A program made the translations under genes and the position numbers. Shown one piece after another: positions 45,044 through 54,905 of a stretch of DNA of 64,000 nucleotides. Source of the stretch: Roseiarcus sp963780825 (lineage in GTDB: Bacteria; Pseudomonadota; Alphaproteobacteria; Rhizobiales; Beijerinckiaceae). The notes beneath the pieces were generated by a model. The model did not search any database. It had not been told where the DNA came from and was given only the letters and a program-made list of their open reading frames with translations. Numbering within the stretch: position 1 is the stretch's first letter; every line of letters begins with the position of its first letter. The stretch covers positions 248,001 through 312,000 of the forward strand of contig CAWADL010000003.1 in the NCBI GenBank assembly GCA_963780825.1, given 5' to 3'.

Positions 45044-47120
45044 CTACGCCGCAGCCCGGGCGGCGGCTGTCCGCCAGAGTCCATCCTCGCCCTTCGCAAG
45101 GCCGCCATCGCGGTAGAGGTTGCGCACGGGGGTATTGCGCGGCGTTTCGACGATGCGGGCGCGGAGCGGCGTGTGCGCGGCCAGGATCGCTTCCAGCAGA
45201 CGCTGCTCGACGCCGAGTCCGATCACACGGCAGCTCAGCGCAAATCCCACGATCTCATTGTCGGCGACCACGGCGGCGCCCACCAAGCCATGATCGGCGA
45301 AACGTTCCTTCACCCGCATCGCGAACACCGAACGCGCCGCCAGCTCAGCGGCGCTGAAGCGCGCGCCGGTCGCGTTGAACTGGGTGGTGCGCTGAAACAA
45401 TTCGACGATGCGCGGGAAGTCGGCCTCGCTGGCGGATGAAACGTTGCAGACTATCTCCAGCGAAGCGCGGAACGCGGATTCGTCGGCAAAGTCCGCGCGC
45501 AGTCGTTCGCGCGATGCGCTGGCTCTGACGAGTTCGCCGCGCGCCGCCGCCTCCGCCGTCACCCGCGGGCTTTGCAAGCGGGGATCGTCGAGCAGGCGCC
45601 GGCGCAGGCCGTGAAGGTCCTCGCCCCACACCTCGACCTCGGGCAGTTCGGCGCGCACCACTTCACGTTCGATGACGGTGTCATCGATAAAGACCAGCGA
45701 CGAAAGTGAAAAGCCCAGCTCTGCGGCGATCTCGCGGAGCGCGCTCGGCTTGTCGCCCCAGCCGATGCGAATGGCGTGAAAATCTTCCAGCGTCAGCAGG
45801 CGCTCGCGCGGATAATGATCGGGATAGCGCCAAAGTTCGCGCACCACCGCCTCGTCGTTCTTGCTGGCCGCCGCCAACAGTACGCCGCGACGCTTCAGCG
45901 TCTTCAGCGCCTCATGCAGCCCGAAATAGACGCCGATGTGCGAATAAGCCCCCGAGATTTCCGGCGTCCAGGCGAAGGGCGCGCCGGTCTCGGCGAGCAC
46001 TCCTGGCCACAACACGCCATCGAGATCGACGACGACGACTTTCTTGGCGTCGATCGCCAGCACCGTCATCAACGCGTCAAGATGCGCGCTCGCGACGACG
46101 CACTCGCGCCGGGTGGGGTCGCCGCCGACCAGCGTAATGACGCTTTCCGGCTCCGGGGCCAGGCCGTGAACCGCCGCCTTTTCGCTTTCCGGCCGCTGCA
46201 ATAGCCAGCCCGGCGAGCCAAAATGCGCAAACCCAACCAAACCGTCGTCGATCAAGGCGGCCGAACCTTCCCGCCCAAACGCATGAGCGACATCGACGAG
46301 ATGCGCGTCGGCAAAACCCTCGACCAGTTCCGCGAGCGCGAGATTGGCCGCGCGCACCCGGTTGCGATGGCCGTTCGCGCCGCGCTCGGCGAGTCCGAGC
46401 GGCTGCACGGTCGGCTCGGGCAAGTTGTCGAGCAGGATCGGCGCGGCGGAGCGGGCGCGCAATTCGCGTTAGGGTTCGGCGCACGTCCGCAAGGAAGTCC
46501 TCGGGTCGCCCCTCGGTGACGGCGCCGCGCGCCCGCGACGCGCCGACCAGGATCGCGTCGAAGGGGCGCTCGGCGACCAGCGCGAGGTCGTCGGGAAAGG
46601 TCGCGCCGACGTGGAGATCAAGGCCGCGCCGCCGCGCTTCGATGCGCAGATATTCCGCCTCCATCTGCACGTCGCAGTCGCCGATCAACGCTACGTCGAG
46701 CCGCCGGAGAGGGGCGGCGAGATCTCCGAGTTTACGGGTTTCGCGCGCCGCCCAATAATCGAGCGCGCCATCGCGGCGCGCGCGGCGATATTTGTCGATG
46801 AGATCGCCGGGATCGCGAGCGCCGGCCTGGCCAAGTTCGCCGGCAAGCGCTGCGGCCTCCTGCTCTGGGGATTGTTCGGTCAGAAAACCGCGCTCCATCA
46901 ATGCGGCGATCGCGCCGGCAAGCGTTTTGCGATCATGGCCAAATCGTTTGCTAAGCTCGGCAAGGTCTTCAGGCAGACGCCGCGGTATGGCAAAGGCCGA
47001 GAACAGCGCCGACGCATCGCTGTCGACGGCGACGCGCAATTGCGACACGGCGTGCAGGATGAGCGCCCGATTGGGGCCGAGCGGCAGTAGATGGGCGAAG
47101 GCGGAGCGGCGTAGCAGCAT
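45044..47120 (-). CDS. FkbH-like HAD-IIIC phosphatase with PqqD-like N-terminus and GNAT C-terminus, frameshifted
   Basis: One extra base near 46465 splits the gene; removing it gives 691 residues. Residues about 1-95 form a small winged-helix-like unit resembling PqqD/RRE-like domains. Then comes an SGNH-like FkbH_N region with IGDCDVQ, a HAD phosphatase with VVVVDLDGVLWPG (about 362-375), LAAASKNDEAVV and VFIDDT, and a C-terminal GNAT domain. FkbH-like proteins load glyceryl or acyl groups on carrier proteins or sugars. It is the first gene of the surface cluster and is divergent from the beta-helix-like gene. No good ribosome binding site precedes the ATG. Confidence 0.75.
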
Positions 47121-47337
47121 GGGGGATAGACATGCGCGCGCGAGCCGGCGCGGGGCTTACGAGGCGGGAGGGGCGAGCGCATTTCGACGCAGTCGCGCGA
47201 ACGCGATCGTCCACGCCATCCTCCCGGGACACAAAACAGTTTGTCGCCGGCGATGGCCACGACGAGCGCCGTTGACAGCGGCCAATCGCCCCCATAGTTT
47301 TTAAGTCATTGAAAAAAGTCAAACAAGCGGGATAGGA

Positions 47338-48922
47338 ATGTCCGGTCGCACGTCGATCAACATCAGCGGCGATACGGCCTACAGCAACGTCGATGAAAGC
47401 GACGATCAGTTCGACTTTTTAACGAACGCCACCCTGCTGCTGCTTGGCTATGACACGTTGAACGATGACGCGCTGATCGGGCCGGGCCAGCTTCGCCTGC
47501 GCGGCGAGGTCACAATCGACGGGCTTTCCCTTGACGACGAGACTTTGGTCAATGCGGGGTTTGCGGCGCAAACCGGAGTGAACCACGAGGACGTTCAAAT
47601 CAGCCAGTCGGCGTCGGACGCTACAATCCGCAATATCGTTGGGGCGACTTGGGATCTCGTCGACAGTGCGAATATCACGGGCGCGGGTCAGTTGGTGAAC
47701 TTGGGCCTACTCGAGATGACCACCGCGTATAACGTGGTGAACGGCGCTTACTACACGGCCGAGAGCGTTATCGGGGTAGACTTCTACGATCGCGGCGGCA
47801 CGGTCGACGTTCAAGAAGGCGTTGTCGATTTCACGGGCGCCGTCGAGCGCTTCATCGACGGCGCTATCACCGGAGGGGGAACCGTAGCTGCCGACGACAT
47901 CGTGCTCGACGGGACATCGTTATCTGTCGCGGACGCCGGCTTTGATGCGGCGCGCATAGTTGGCAACGTCACCGTTTCATCTCCAAGCTTTTACTGCGCG
48001 GATCTGAGCGTCAGCGCCGGGGGGACGCTAGACTTGTCAAATGTGCGCGCCAGCCTGACTGATGTCGCCGGCGCCGGCGAACTGGCCTTTATCGGAGCCA
48101 ACATTGTAGTGGGAGAAAACTCTGAGGCCTTAGGCTTTAATGATCTGACGTTGGAAGGCGACGTAACCCTCGTCAACTATGGAGACTTGGACTTTCCCTC
48201 GATTTATCTCGGGCACGGACTTTCCAACAACACAATAAACATTTCCGTTCAACCGGGGGCCGACGAACAAATCGCTATCAAGAACGAACCCGGCGCGACC
48301 TTGACGCTCGAGGGCCAAATTGCAGGTCCCTCGGATGGTAGCGCGACCCTGTTCAACTATGGAACTCTGGAAGCGGACGGATCTGAGTCGTACTGATTCG
48401 TTTGCATACCCGAATGTCTCTGTCACATTTGGCCCCGCCGACATTGGTGTGGATGTGGTCAACAACGGCGTCATGACGACCACCACAGGGATCAGTTTCG
48501 GCGCCGCGGTGACGGGCGTGGGAACGATCGAGGTCGGACAAAACAGTTTTGCGGAAGGTGCTGTCGGCAACGGACAAACCTTCGATTTTCTGCCCATGCC
48601 CGCTTCCCCGCCTGATACTGTATATACCTATAACCCTCCATATCCGACGCTTACGCTGGATGACGTGCAACAATTCGCAGGCGTCATCAACGGTTTCGAT
48701 CAAAACGGCGCCATCGATGATCGGATCGTCGTCAATTCTGCGACATGGGCGTATCAGAACTTTGTGCCGAATGCCTCGGAAACCGGCGGCGAATTGATGT
48801 TCTCCAACGGCGCCGCGCAGACGGGTGTGACGTTGGTCGGGCAATATGATCCGGTCGGCTTCCATGCGACGACGAGCACGTATTCGGGAACGACGACCTC
48901 AACAATCACCTATTCCGGGTAA
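47338..48922 (+). CDS. Beta-helix-like repeat protein (autotransporter passenger-like), frameshifted
   Basis: The first frame runs 352 codons from ATG 47338; the rest continues one frame over from about 48385 to the stop at 48920-48922. With one base removed the product has 527 residues. It is rich in Gly, Asn, Thr and Val with irregular repeats such as GAGQLVNLGLL, GGTLDLSN, GGGTVAADDIVLDG and LFNYGTLEA, the pattern of beta-helix passengers of autotransporters or filamentous adhesins. No signal peptide and no beta-barrel are visible. GGGATAGGA precedes the ATG. It diverges from the FkbH-like operon. Confidence 0.6.
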
Positions 48923-48942
48923 GGCGGACGGAGTCCGCTACC

Positions 48943-50575
48943 TCACGCCGCCATCCCGAACTTCTCCGCCGAGGCCAGCGCCCACCCGCGCCCCCAATGC
49001 GCATCCTCGATATTGCCCAGCAGCGCCCCTCTCGGCAGTCGCGGGTAGAGCTCGGCGAACGACATCACCTCGCGCTCGGACACCCGCCGCGAAAAATGCT
49101 CGGGCCGGAAATCTTGCGGATGATCCAATCCCGCCGCCGCCGTGATCTCCGCCAGCGAATGCAGCATCGCGCTGTGAAAGTTGCGCACCCGCGCGGTCTT
49201 GTCTTCAACCACCAGCGCTCGCGCCCGCGCGGGGTCCTGCGTCGCCACGCCGGTCGGGCAGCGGTCGGTGTGGCAGCTCAGCGACTGGATGCAGCCGAGC
49301 GAAAACATGAAGCCACGCGCGGAATTGCACCAATCGGCGCCGAGCGCGAACGCCACCGCCATGTCGAACGCGGTGACGATCTTGCCTGAACAACCGATGC
49401 GGATGCGCTCCTTGGCGCCGATGCCGGCCAACGCGTCGCGCACGAAGACCAGGCCCTCGCGCAGCGGCGTGCCGATGTGATCGGCGAATTCGAGCGGCGC
49501 CGCGCCGGTGCCGCCCTCCTTGCCGTCGACGACGATGAAGTCGGGATAGACCCCGGTCTCCAGCATCGCCTTGCAGAGGCCCAGAAATTCCCAGGGTTGG
49601 CCGATGCAAAGCTTGAAGCCGACCGGCTTGCCGCCGGAAAGCTCGCGAAGCTGCGCGATGAAGGCGGTCAATTCGCGCGGGGTCGAAAAGGCGCTGTGGC
49701 GCGAGGGCGAGAGGCAATCCTTGCCTTGCCTCGATGCCGCGGATCGCTGCGATCTCCGCGGTCACCTTCGCGCCGGGCAGCACGCCGCCGTGGCCGGGCT
49801 TGGCGCCCTGGCTCAGCTTGATCTCGATCATCTTGATTTGCGGATTGGCCGCGGCGATGGCGAACTTGTCGGCGTCAAAGCCGCCGTCGGCGCGCCGGCA
49901 ACCAAAGTAGCCGGAGCCGAGCTCCCAGATAATGTCGCCGCCGCCCTCCTTGTGATAGGGGCTGTAGCCGCCTTCGCCGGTGTCATGCGCGAAGCCGCCA
50001 AGTTTGGCGCCGCGGTTGAGCGCGCGGATCGCGTTGGCGCTGAGCGAGCCAAAGCTCATCGCGGAAATATTGAAGACGCTCGCGGAATAAGGCTGACGGC
50101 AGTCCGGGCCGCCGACGCTGATGCGAAACGCGGGATCGCCCACGTTGGCCGGCGACAGCGAATGATGCAGCCACTCGAAGCCAGGCTTGCCGGTGTCGAG
50201 CTGGGTGCCGAACGGGCGCTTGTCGAGCTGCATCTTGGCGCGCTGATAGACCACGGCGCGCTGCGTGCGGCTGAAGGGGAGGCCGTCGGTTTCGCTCTCG
50301 AAGAAATATTGCCGCATCTCCGGGCGGATGTGTTCGAGCAGGAATCTGAGGTGCGCGGAGATCGGGTAGGTGCGCAGCACAGAATGTTTGGTCTGCATCA
50401 GATCGCGGATGCCGAGCACGCCGAGGAACAGGCAGGCGCAGAAGGCTAGCGCCAGCGGGACGTCCCAGCCGGAGAACATGGACGCGCTGATGGTCGCCGC
50501 GAAGGCGAAGGTGAGCAACCATGCAAGCGTCAGCACGACGTAGCGCGGCGTGAATGGCAGTAGCAAAGCTTGCAT
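48943..50575 (-). CDS. FMN-binding glutamate synthase family protein, frameshifted
   Basis: One extra base near 49728 splits the gene; removing it gives 543 residues, normal for stand-alone GltB2-type proteins. Residues 1-60 contain two membrane helices (YVVLTLAWLLTFAF and LALAFCACLFLGVLGI). The catalytic part matches the central and FMN-binding domains of glutamate synthase: MSFGSLSANAIRAL, GEGGYSPYH, KPGHGGVLPG, VVDGKEGGTGAAPLEF, and CHTDRCPTGVA with cysteines of the iron-sulfur site. The physiological reaction of this stand-alone type is not settled. The ATG at 50575 follows GGGGGGAACTC. Confidence 0.85.
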
Positions 50576-50646
50576 GAGTTCCCCCCGGATTCGCCAATGG
50601 TGTTCGCAACTCAGCAAACAAACGTTACCGCGCGAAGCTCAAAACC

Positions 50647-50796
50647 CCGTCATTGCGAACGAAGCGAAGCCATCCAGCGCTCTCGGCGATGCATAGGTTC
50701 GGCCTCACCACGACCGGCGCCGGCATCGTGGTTAGACCTGGAAACGTCGGCGTCCTGCCCCCAGCGCTGGATGGCTTCGCTTCGCTCGCAATGACG
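50647..50796. repeat. Dispersed palindrome family B, copy 2 (complete)
   Basis: CGTCATTGCGAACGAAGCGAAGCCATCCAGCGCT and AGCGCTGGATGGCTTCGCTTCGCTCGCAATGACG are inverted repeats around a centre that holds a smaller palindrome (CACGACCGGC / GCCGGCATCGTG). It fills the gap between the glutamate synthase-like gene and nth. Confidence 0.9.
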
Positions 50797-50832
50797 GTTC
50801 TACCTTGTGCAAGCCTCGCCCTAGCAAAGGCC

Positions 50833-51495
50833 TTACACAGTCTTGCCTTTCCACGGGCACAAATCATTGATGACGCAACGTCCGCACTCCGGCGCGCGCG
50901 CTTTGCAGGTGTAGCGCCCGTGCAGGATCAGCCAATGGTGCGCGTGCGGGAGGTAGCGCGGGGGAATGACCTGCAGCAGCCCGTCCTCGACCTCGCGCGG
51001 CGTCTTGCCCGGCGCGATGGCCAGACGATTGGCGACCCGAAACACATGCGTGTCGACCGCGATCGTCGGCTCGCCGAACGCGACGTTCAGCACGACATTC
51101 GCCGTCTTACGCCCGACGCCCGGCAGCGCCTCCAGCGCCTCGCGTTCGCGCGGCGCCTGGCCGCCGTGCTGGTCGATCAGGGCCTGGCTGAGCGCGATAA
51201 CGTTCTTCGCCTTGTTGCGGAACAGACCGATCGTCTTGATCTTCTCAAGCACCGCCGGCTCTCCAAGCGCCACCATTTTCTGCGGCGTGTCGGCGATCGT
51301 AAACAGCGCCCGTGTCGCCTTGTTGACGCCCGCGTCCGTCGCCTGTGCGGAGAGCACGACGGCGACCAGCAGCGTGTATGGGTTGATGTATTCGAGCTCG
51401 GTCTTCGGCTCCGGCGCCTGAGCGGAAAGCCGCTCGAAGATCGCCGCGGCTCGCGTCTGCAGCGCGTTGCGTCGTTTAGGTTTGGCTTGCCCCAT
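50833..51495 (-). CDS. nth: Endonuclease III
   Basis: Endonuclease III is a base-excision repair glycosylase/lyase for oxidised pyrimidines. The 220-residue protein has the helix-hairpin-helix LPGVGRKTANVV with the catalytic lysine, VDTHVFRV with the catalytic aspartate, and the 4Fe-4S loop C-x6-C-x2-C-x5-C near the C-terminus. AGGGAACGC precedes the ATG at 51495. It diverges from the DUF2244 gene with a 49-bp gap. Confidence 0.95.
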   Translation of the reverse strand: MGQAKPKRRNALQTRAAAIFERLSAQAPEPKTELEYINPYTLLVAVVLSAQATDAGVNKATRALFTIADTPQKMVALGEPAVLEKIKTIGLFRNKAKNVIALSQALIDQHGGQAPREREALEALPGVGRKTANVVLNVAFGEPTIAVDTHVFRVANRLAIAPGKTPREVEDGLLQVIPPRYLPHAHHWLILHGRYTCKARAPECGRCVINDLCPWKGKTV

Positions 51496-51544
51496 GCGTT
51501 CCCTATATGCCAGCTTCGCAACGTCAGCCAATCGCGGAACGCCT

Positions 51545-52033
51545 ATGCCCGAGCCCGACGCGCCTCTGTTCGACGCCACGCTGAGGCCGCACCGCTCGCT
51601 CGGGGCCCGGCAATTCCGCATCCTGATGGCGGCGACGTTCTGCGCCACCGCCGCGCTGAGCCTGCCGTTTTATCTGATGGGCGCGTGGCCGATCGTCGGC
51701 TTTCTGGGACTAGACGTGCTGGCGATCTACTGGGCGTTCCGCTCGAATTTTCGCGCCGCGCGGTCCTATGAGCATTTTCGGCTGACCTATTTCGAGCTGA
51801 TGTTCGCGCGCGTGAGCTCAGTGGGCGCACGGCGCGAATGGCGCTTCACGCCGTCTTGGGTTCGGCTCGAACGCATCGACGACGAGGAATACGGCCCGCA
51901 GCGCCTGACGCTGCATTGCCGCGGCCAAAGCTGGCGCATCGCCCAGGGCGTCGGACCTGACCAGAAAGCCGAATTCGCCGAAGGGCTCGCGCGCGCGCTC
52001 GCCGAGGCTCGGCGCGGTCCGAACTATTCCTGA
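51545..52033 (+). CDS. DUF2244 family membrane protein
   Basis: A 162-residue protein with two membrane helices (about 26-45 and 49-66) and a soluble C-terminal domain, the layout of DUF2244. PHRSLGARQF near the start and FELMFARV and RREWRFTPSWVRL in the soluble part are characteristic. In many alphaproteobacteria this gene lies beside nth or cytochrome oxidase genes. Function unknown. ATG 51545 is the first start past the nth promoter region. Confidence 0.88.
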   Translation: MPEPDAPLFDATLRPHRSLGARQFRILMAATFCATAALSLPFYLMGAWPIVGFLGLDVLAIYWAFRSNFRAARSYEHFRLTYFELMFARVSSVGARREWRFTPSWVRLERIDDEEYGPQRLTLHCRGQSWRIAQGVGPDQKAEFAEGLARALAEARRGPNYS

Positions 52034-52095
52034 GGAGCGTCGGCGTCCACGCCGACGTCGTGGCCCCAACACGTCGGCGTGGACGCCGACGCTCC
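52034..52095. repeat. Dispersed palindrome family E, copy 2 (complete)
   Basis: GGAGCGTCGGCGTCCACGCCGACG and CGTCGGCGTGGACGCCGACGCTCC are near-perfect inverted repeats with a 14-base centre. It sits between convergent genes. Confidence 0.85.
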
Positions 52096-52097
52096 GA

Positions 52098-52860
52098 TCA
52101 TCGCAGTTCGGCTTGTGTTTCTGACGCGCCGGTGTCGGATTCAACAGTGAGGACTACGGCAATCGGCGGCTTTGCGTCTGCAGGCGCCTGTTGCAGCGCC
52201 AACCCGAAGCATCGTCCGTCGGCCTCGCGCTTCGGCTCAATCCAATACCCCTCGGGCGCTTCAACGAACAGGTCGCGCGGCGCTTGCTTCAGGCAAAGCC
52301 GCCAGGATTTCGCGCCCTGAGCGTCGATCTCCACGCCAAGTTGCGCCGGCGTCACTTTGGTAGGCGCTTTCGCGCGCGCCTCTCGCTAGCGCTGCCGCGT
52401 AGGGCGAGCTCTCACCGCCGCCGAGTTCGATCTCGGCGGCCGCCTTCGCGGGCAGGCAGATTTTCTCGCACACCGCGTAGTCGACCTTGGCGACGAGCCG
52501 CACCGGCTTGCTGGGATCGGCGGCCGTCGCGCGGATCGGCAGGATGACGCCTTCGCGATAGCCGAAGGCGACGCTGCCGTCAGGCTCGGGAATCCGTTGC
52601 GGCGCGGGGAAATCGACCTCGGCGCGGGCCAAATTCTGGGAGCCGGAAAAGTCGAACGTGGGCGGAATCCCCGCCTCGCCCGGATCGCGCCAGTAGGTGA
52701 TGGCGCCGGGCGACAGCGCGATCTCCAACCCCGCGCCCTTCGCGTCGGCAATCAGGCGCGCCCGCGATTTCGCGGAAATCGACCAATCGGTGTCGAACAC
52801 CCCCGCGGCGAAAGCGGGCGTGACGACAAGAAGTGCGAGTGCGGCGCGGCGAAGCGGCAT
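52098..52860 (-). CDS. DsbD N-terminal-domain-like exported protein, frameshifted
   Basis: One extra base near 52372 splits the gene; removing it gives 253 residues. A signal peptide (MPLRRAALALLVVTPAFAAG, 1-20) precedes a beta-rich domain with DTDWSISAKSRARLI, ITYWRDPGEAGIPPTFDF and VDYAVCEKICLPAKA, matching the periplasmic N-terminal domain of DsbD-like thiol:disulfide proteins; the CEKIC pair are probably the active cysteines. A transmembrane DsbD partner is not seen here. The ATG at 52860 begins the signal peptide. Confidence 0.78.
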
Positions 52861-52955
52861 GATTGCAACATAGCCGCGCCAATCGTTTCGCGCCAATGCG
52901 ACGTAGCCGATTTTCCTTTTGACAGACTGTGCGGCCGGCGTAGCATCCTCTTGTT

Positions 52956-53561
52956 ATGAAGAGACCGACCGGCCCCGCTATCGATCATAGCTACGAAGGC
53001 AAAGTGCTGATTGCGACGCCGTCGCTGCGTGATGGCGTGTTCGACCGGTCCGTCGTCTACCTCTGCGCGCATCGCGGCGACGGGGCGATGGGGATTATCG
53101 TCAACCAGCGCGCCAGCGACGTGCGTTTCGCCAAGCTGCTGGTGCAGCTCGAAATCGTGCGCGAGACCGAGGCGATCCGGCTGCCGAGCCGCGTCGAGGA
53201 GATCCGCGTGCTGCGCGGCGGGCCGGTCGACACCGGACGCGGCTTTGTGCTGCATTCGAGCGATTACACCTCGAACGATTCCACAGTGCAGATCGCCGAT
53301 GATGTCGCACTGACGGCGACGCTCGATATCCTGCGCGCCATTGCCAAAGGCGCTGGGCCGAGGCGAGCGGTGCTGGCTCTCGGCTGCGCGGGTTGGGGGG
53401 CGGGACAGCTAGAGAGCGAGATTCTCGCCAATGCGTGGCTTGTGGGGCCCGCTGATCCCGCGTTGTTGTTTGGTGACGATTTCGCTGGGAAGTATGATCA
53501 CGCGCTGTCGCTGCTGGGCGCTCGGGCCGCGCATTTGTCGGCGGAAGCCGGGCACGCCTAG
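52956..53561 (+). CDS. YqgE/AlgH family protein
   Basis: A 201-residue protein of the YqgE/AlgH (DUF179) family. GKVLIATPSLRD, FDRSVVYLCAH, GAMGIIVNQ, GGPVDTGRGFVLH and LGCAGWGAGQLESE are all family signatures. Function unknown, cytoplasmic; AlgH was first linked to alginate regulation in Pseudomonas. Confidence 0.93.
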   Translation: MKRPTGPAIDHSYEGKVLIATPSLRDGVFDRSVVYLCAHRGDGAMGIIVNQRASDVRFAKLLVQLEIVRETEAIRLPSRVEEIRVLRGGPVDTGRGFVLHSSDYTSNDSTVQIADDVALTATLDILRAIAKGAGPRRAVLALGCAGWGAGQLESEILANAWLVGPADPALLFGDDFAGKYDHALSLLGARAAHLSAEAGHA

Positions 53562-53569
53562 GCGCTCAC

Positions 53570-53664
53570 TGTAGCCGCGGTCGCTGACCGCGGTGGTCGT
53601 GCGATAGGCGCTCACCGAGGAACAGACGATCACCGGAAGACCGCGGTCAACGACCGCGGCTACA
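53570..53664. repeat. Dispersed palindrome family A, copy 6
   Basis: TGTAGCCGCGGTCGCTGACCGCGG faces CCGCGGTCAACGACCGCGGCTACA between the convergent yqgE-like gene and recF. Confidence 0.88.
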
Positions 53665-54805
53665 AAGAGCGCGTCACCGCTCCGCCAACTACCTCATACC
53701 TCGCCCCGCTCAGCGTGGCGAAGGCCGCGGGGTCGGCGCCCGTGAGAAACGCCTGGCCGCCGATGCGCTGCAACGCCGCAAACAAAGCCTCGCGCCGGCG
53801 CGGGTCGAAATGCGCGGCGATCTCGTCCAGCAGCGCGATCGGCGCGATGCCTGACATGTCCGCCACCAGCCGCGCATGCGCGAGCACGATCCCAACCAAC
53901 AGCGCCTTCTGTTCGCCGGTGGACGCCCGCTCGGCCGGCGCGCTCTTGGGGCCGTGCGTCACTTCGAGGTCCGCAAGATGCGGGCCGATCAGCGTACGGC
54001 CGGCCGCCGCATCGCGAGCGCGGTTGTCGCGCAGTAGCGCGCGATAGCGCTCCTCTGCCTCCAACGCCGGCGCGCCGGCGACATGCGCCTCCAGTTCGCC
54101 TTGCAGCGCAAGACCCGCCCAGGGGAACGGCGAGGCCTCGTCGCGCTCGGCGAGGATCGTTGCGCCGAGGCGGCTCACACATTCAACTCGCGCCGCCGCG
54201 ATCGCAACGCCGAGTTCAGCGGCCTCACGCTCCAGCGCGTCGAGCCAGGTCCCGTTGCGGCCGCCCTCTTCGAGCAGCTTGTTGCGGCCGCGCAGCGCCC
54301 GCTCGAATTGGCCGACGCGCGCCCCGTGGGATGGGTCGATGGCGAGAACCAACCGGTCGAGAAATTTTCTGCGTTCGCTCGCCGGACCGCTAAGCAGCGG
54401 ATCCATCGACGGCGTGAGCCAGACCAGCCTCAGATGATCCGCGAAATTGCGGGCGGAGGCGACGGGCGCGCGGTCGATGCGGTTGACCCGCTCAGGTCCG
54501 TTGGCGCCGGCAGCGAAGCCGAGACCCATCGGCCGCGTCTCGCCGTCCTCCTCTAGCTCGATGGCGACTGAGAAGCCTGTGGCCCCTACCCGCACGCACT
54601 CGCTCAATTCAGCTCGGCGCAGACCCCGGCCGGGCGAAAACAGCGATAGCGCTTCGAGCAGATTGGTCTTGCCGGCGCCGTTCTCGCCGGTGAAGGCAAC
54701 CAACCCTGAGTCGAAGCGCACGTCGAGCACAGGATAAGAGCGAAAGTCCTGCAGGATCAGCCGCCGCACGCGCGGCCGGCGGCGCGGCGGCTCGACGGGG
54801 ATCAT
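53660..54805 (-). CDS. recF: DNA replication and repair protein RecF
   Basis: RecF loads RecA at gapped DNA. The 381-residue protein has LILQDFRSYPVLDV, the Walker A GENGAGKTN (40-48), FLDRLVLAIDPSHG, the ABC-type signature region STGEQKALLVGIVLAHA and Walker B PIALLDEIAAHFD. It is not beside dnaA or dnaN here. The last codons overlap the palindrome at 53570-53664. No strong ribosome binding site precedes the ATG. Confidence 0.95.
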   Translation of the reverse strand: MIPVEPPRRRPRVRRLILQDFRSYPVLDVRFDSGLVAFTGENGAGKTNLLEALSLFSPGRGLRRAELSECVRVGATGFSVAIELEEDGETRPMGLGFAAGANGPERVNRIDRAPVASARNFADHLRLVWLTPSMDPLLSGPASERRKFLDRLVLAIDPSHGARVGQFERALRGRNKLLEEGGRNGTWLDALEREAAELGVAIAAARVECVSRLGATILAERDEASPFPWAGLALQGELEAHVAGAPALEAEERYRALLRDNRARDAAAGRTLIGPHLADLEVTHGPKSAPAERASTGEQKALLVGIVLAHARLVADMSGIAPIALLDEIAAHFDPRRREALFAALQRIGGQAFLTGADPAAFATLSGARYEVVGGAVTRSL

Positions 54806-54905
54806 GCCGGGGATTTGGCATGCCGCGACATCCCGGGAAAGGGCCAGCGGCTTGCCGAGCGAACGCGGTTCGGCGCATTCTGGCGCCGCTGAAGGAGACC
54901 CGCCC

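Noticed and set aside
51467..51544. N-terminal extension of the DUF2244 protein to 51467
   Set aside because: The extension overlaps the nth start on the other strand and would push the DUF2244 signature 26 residues in; ATG 51545 fits the family.
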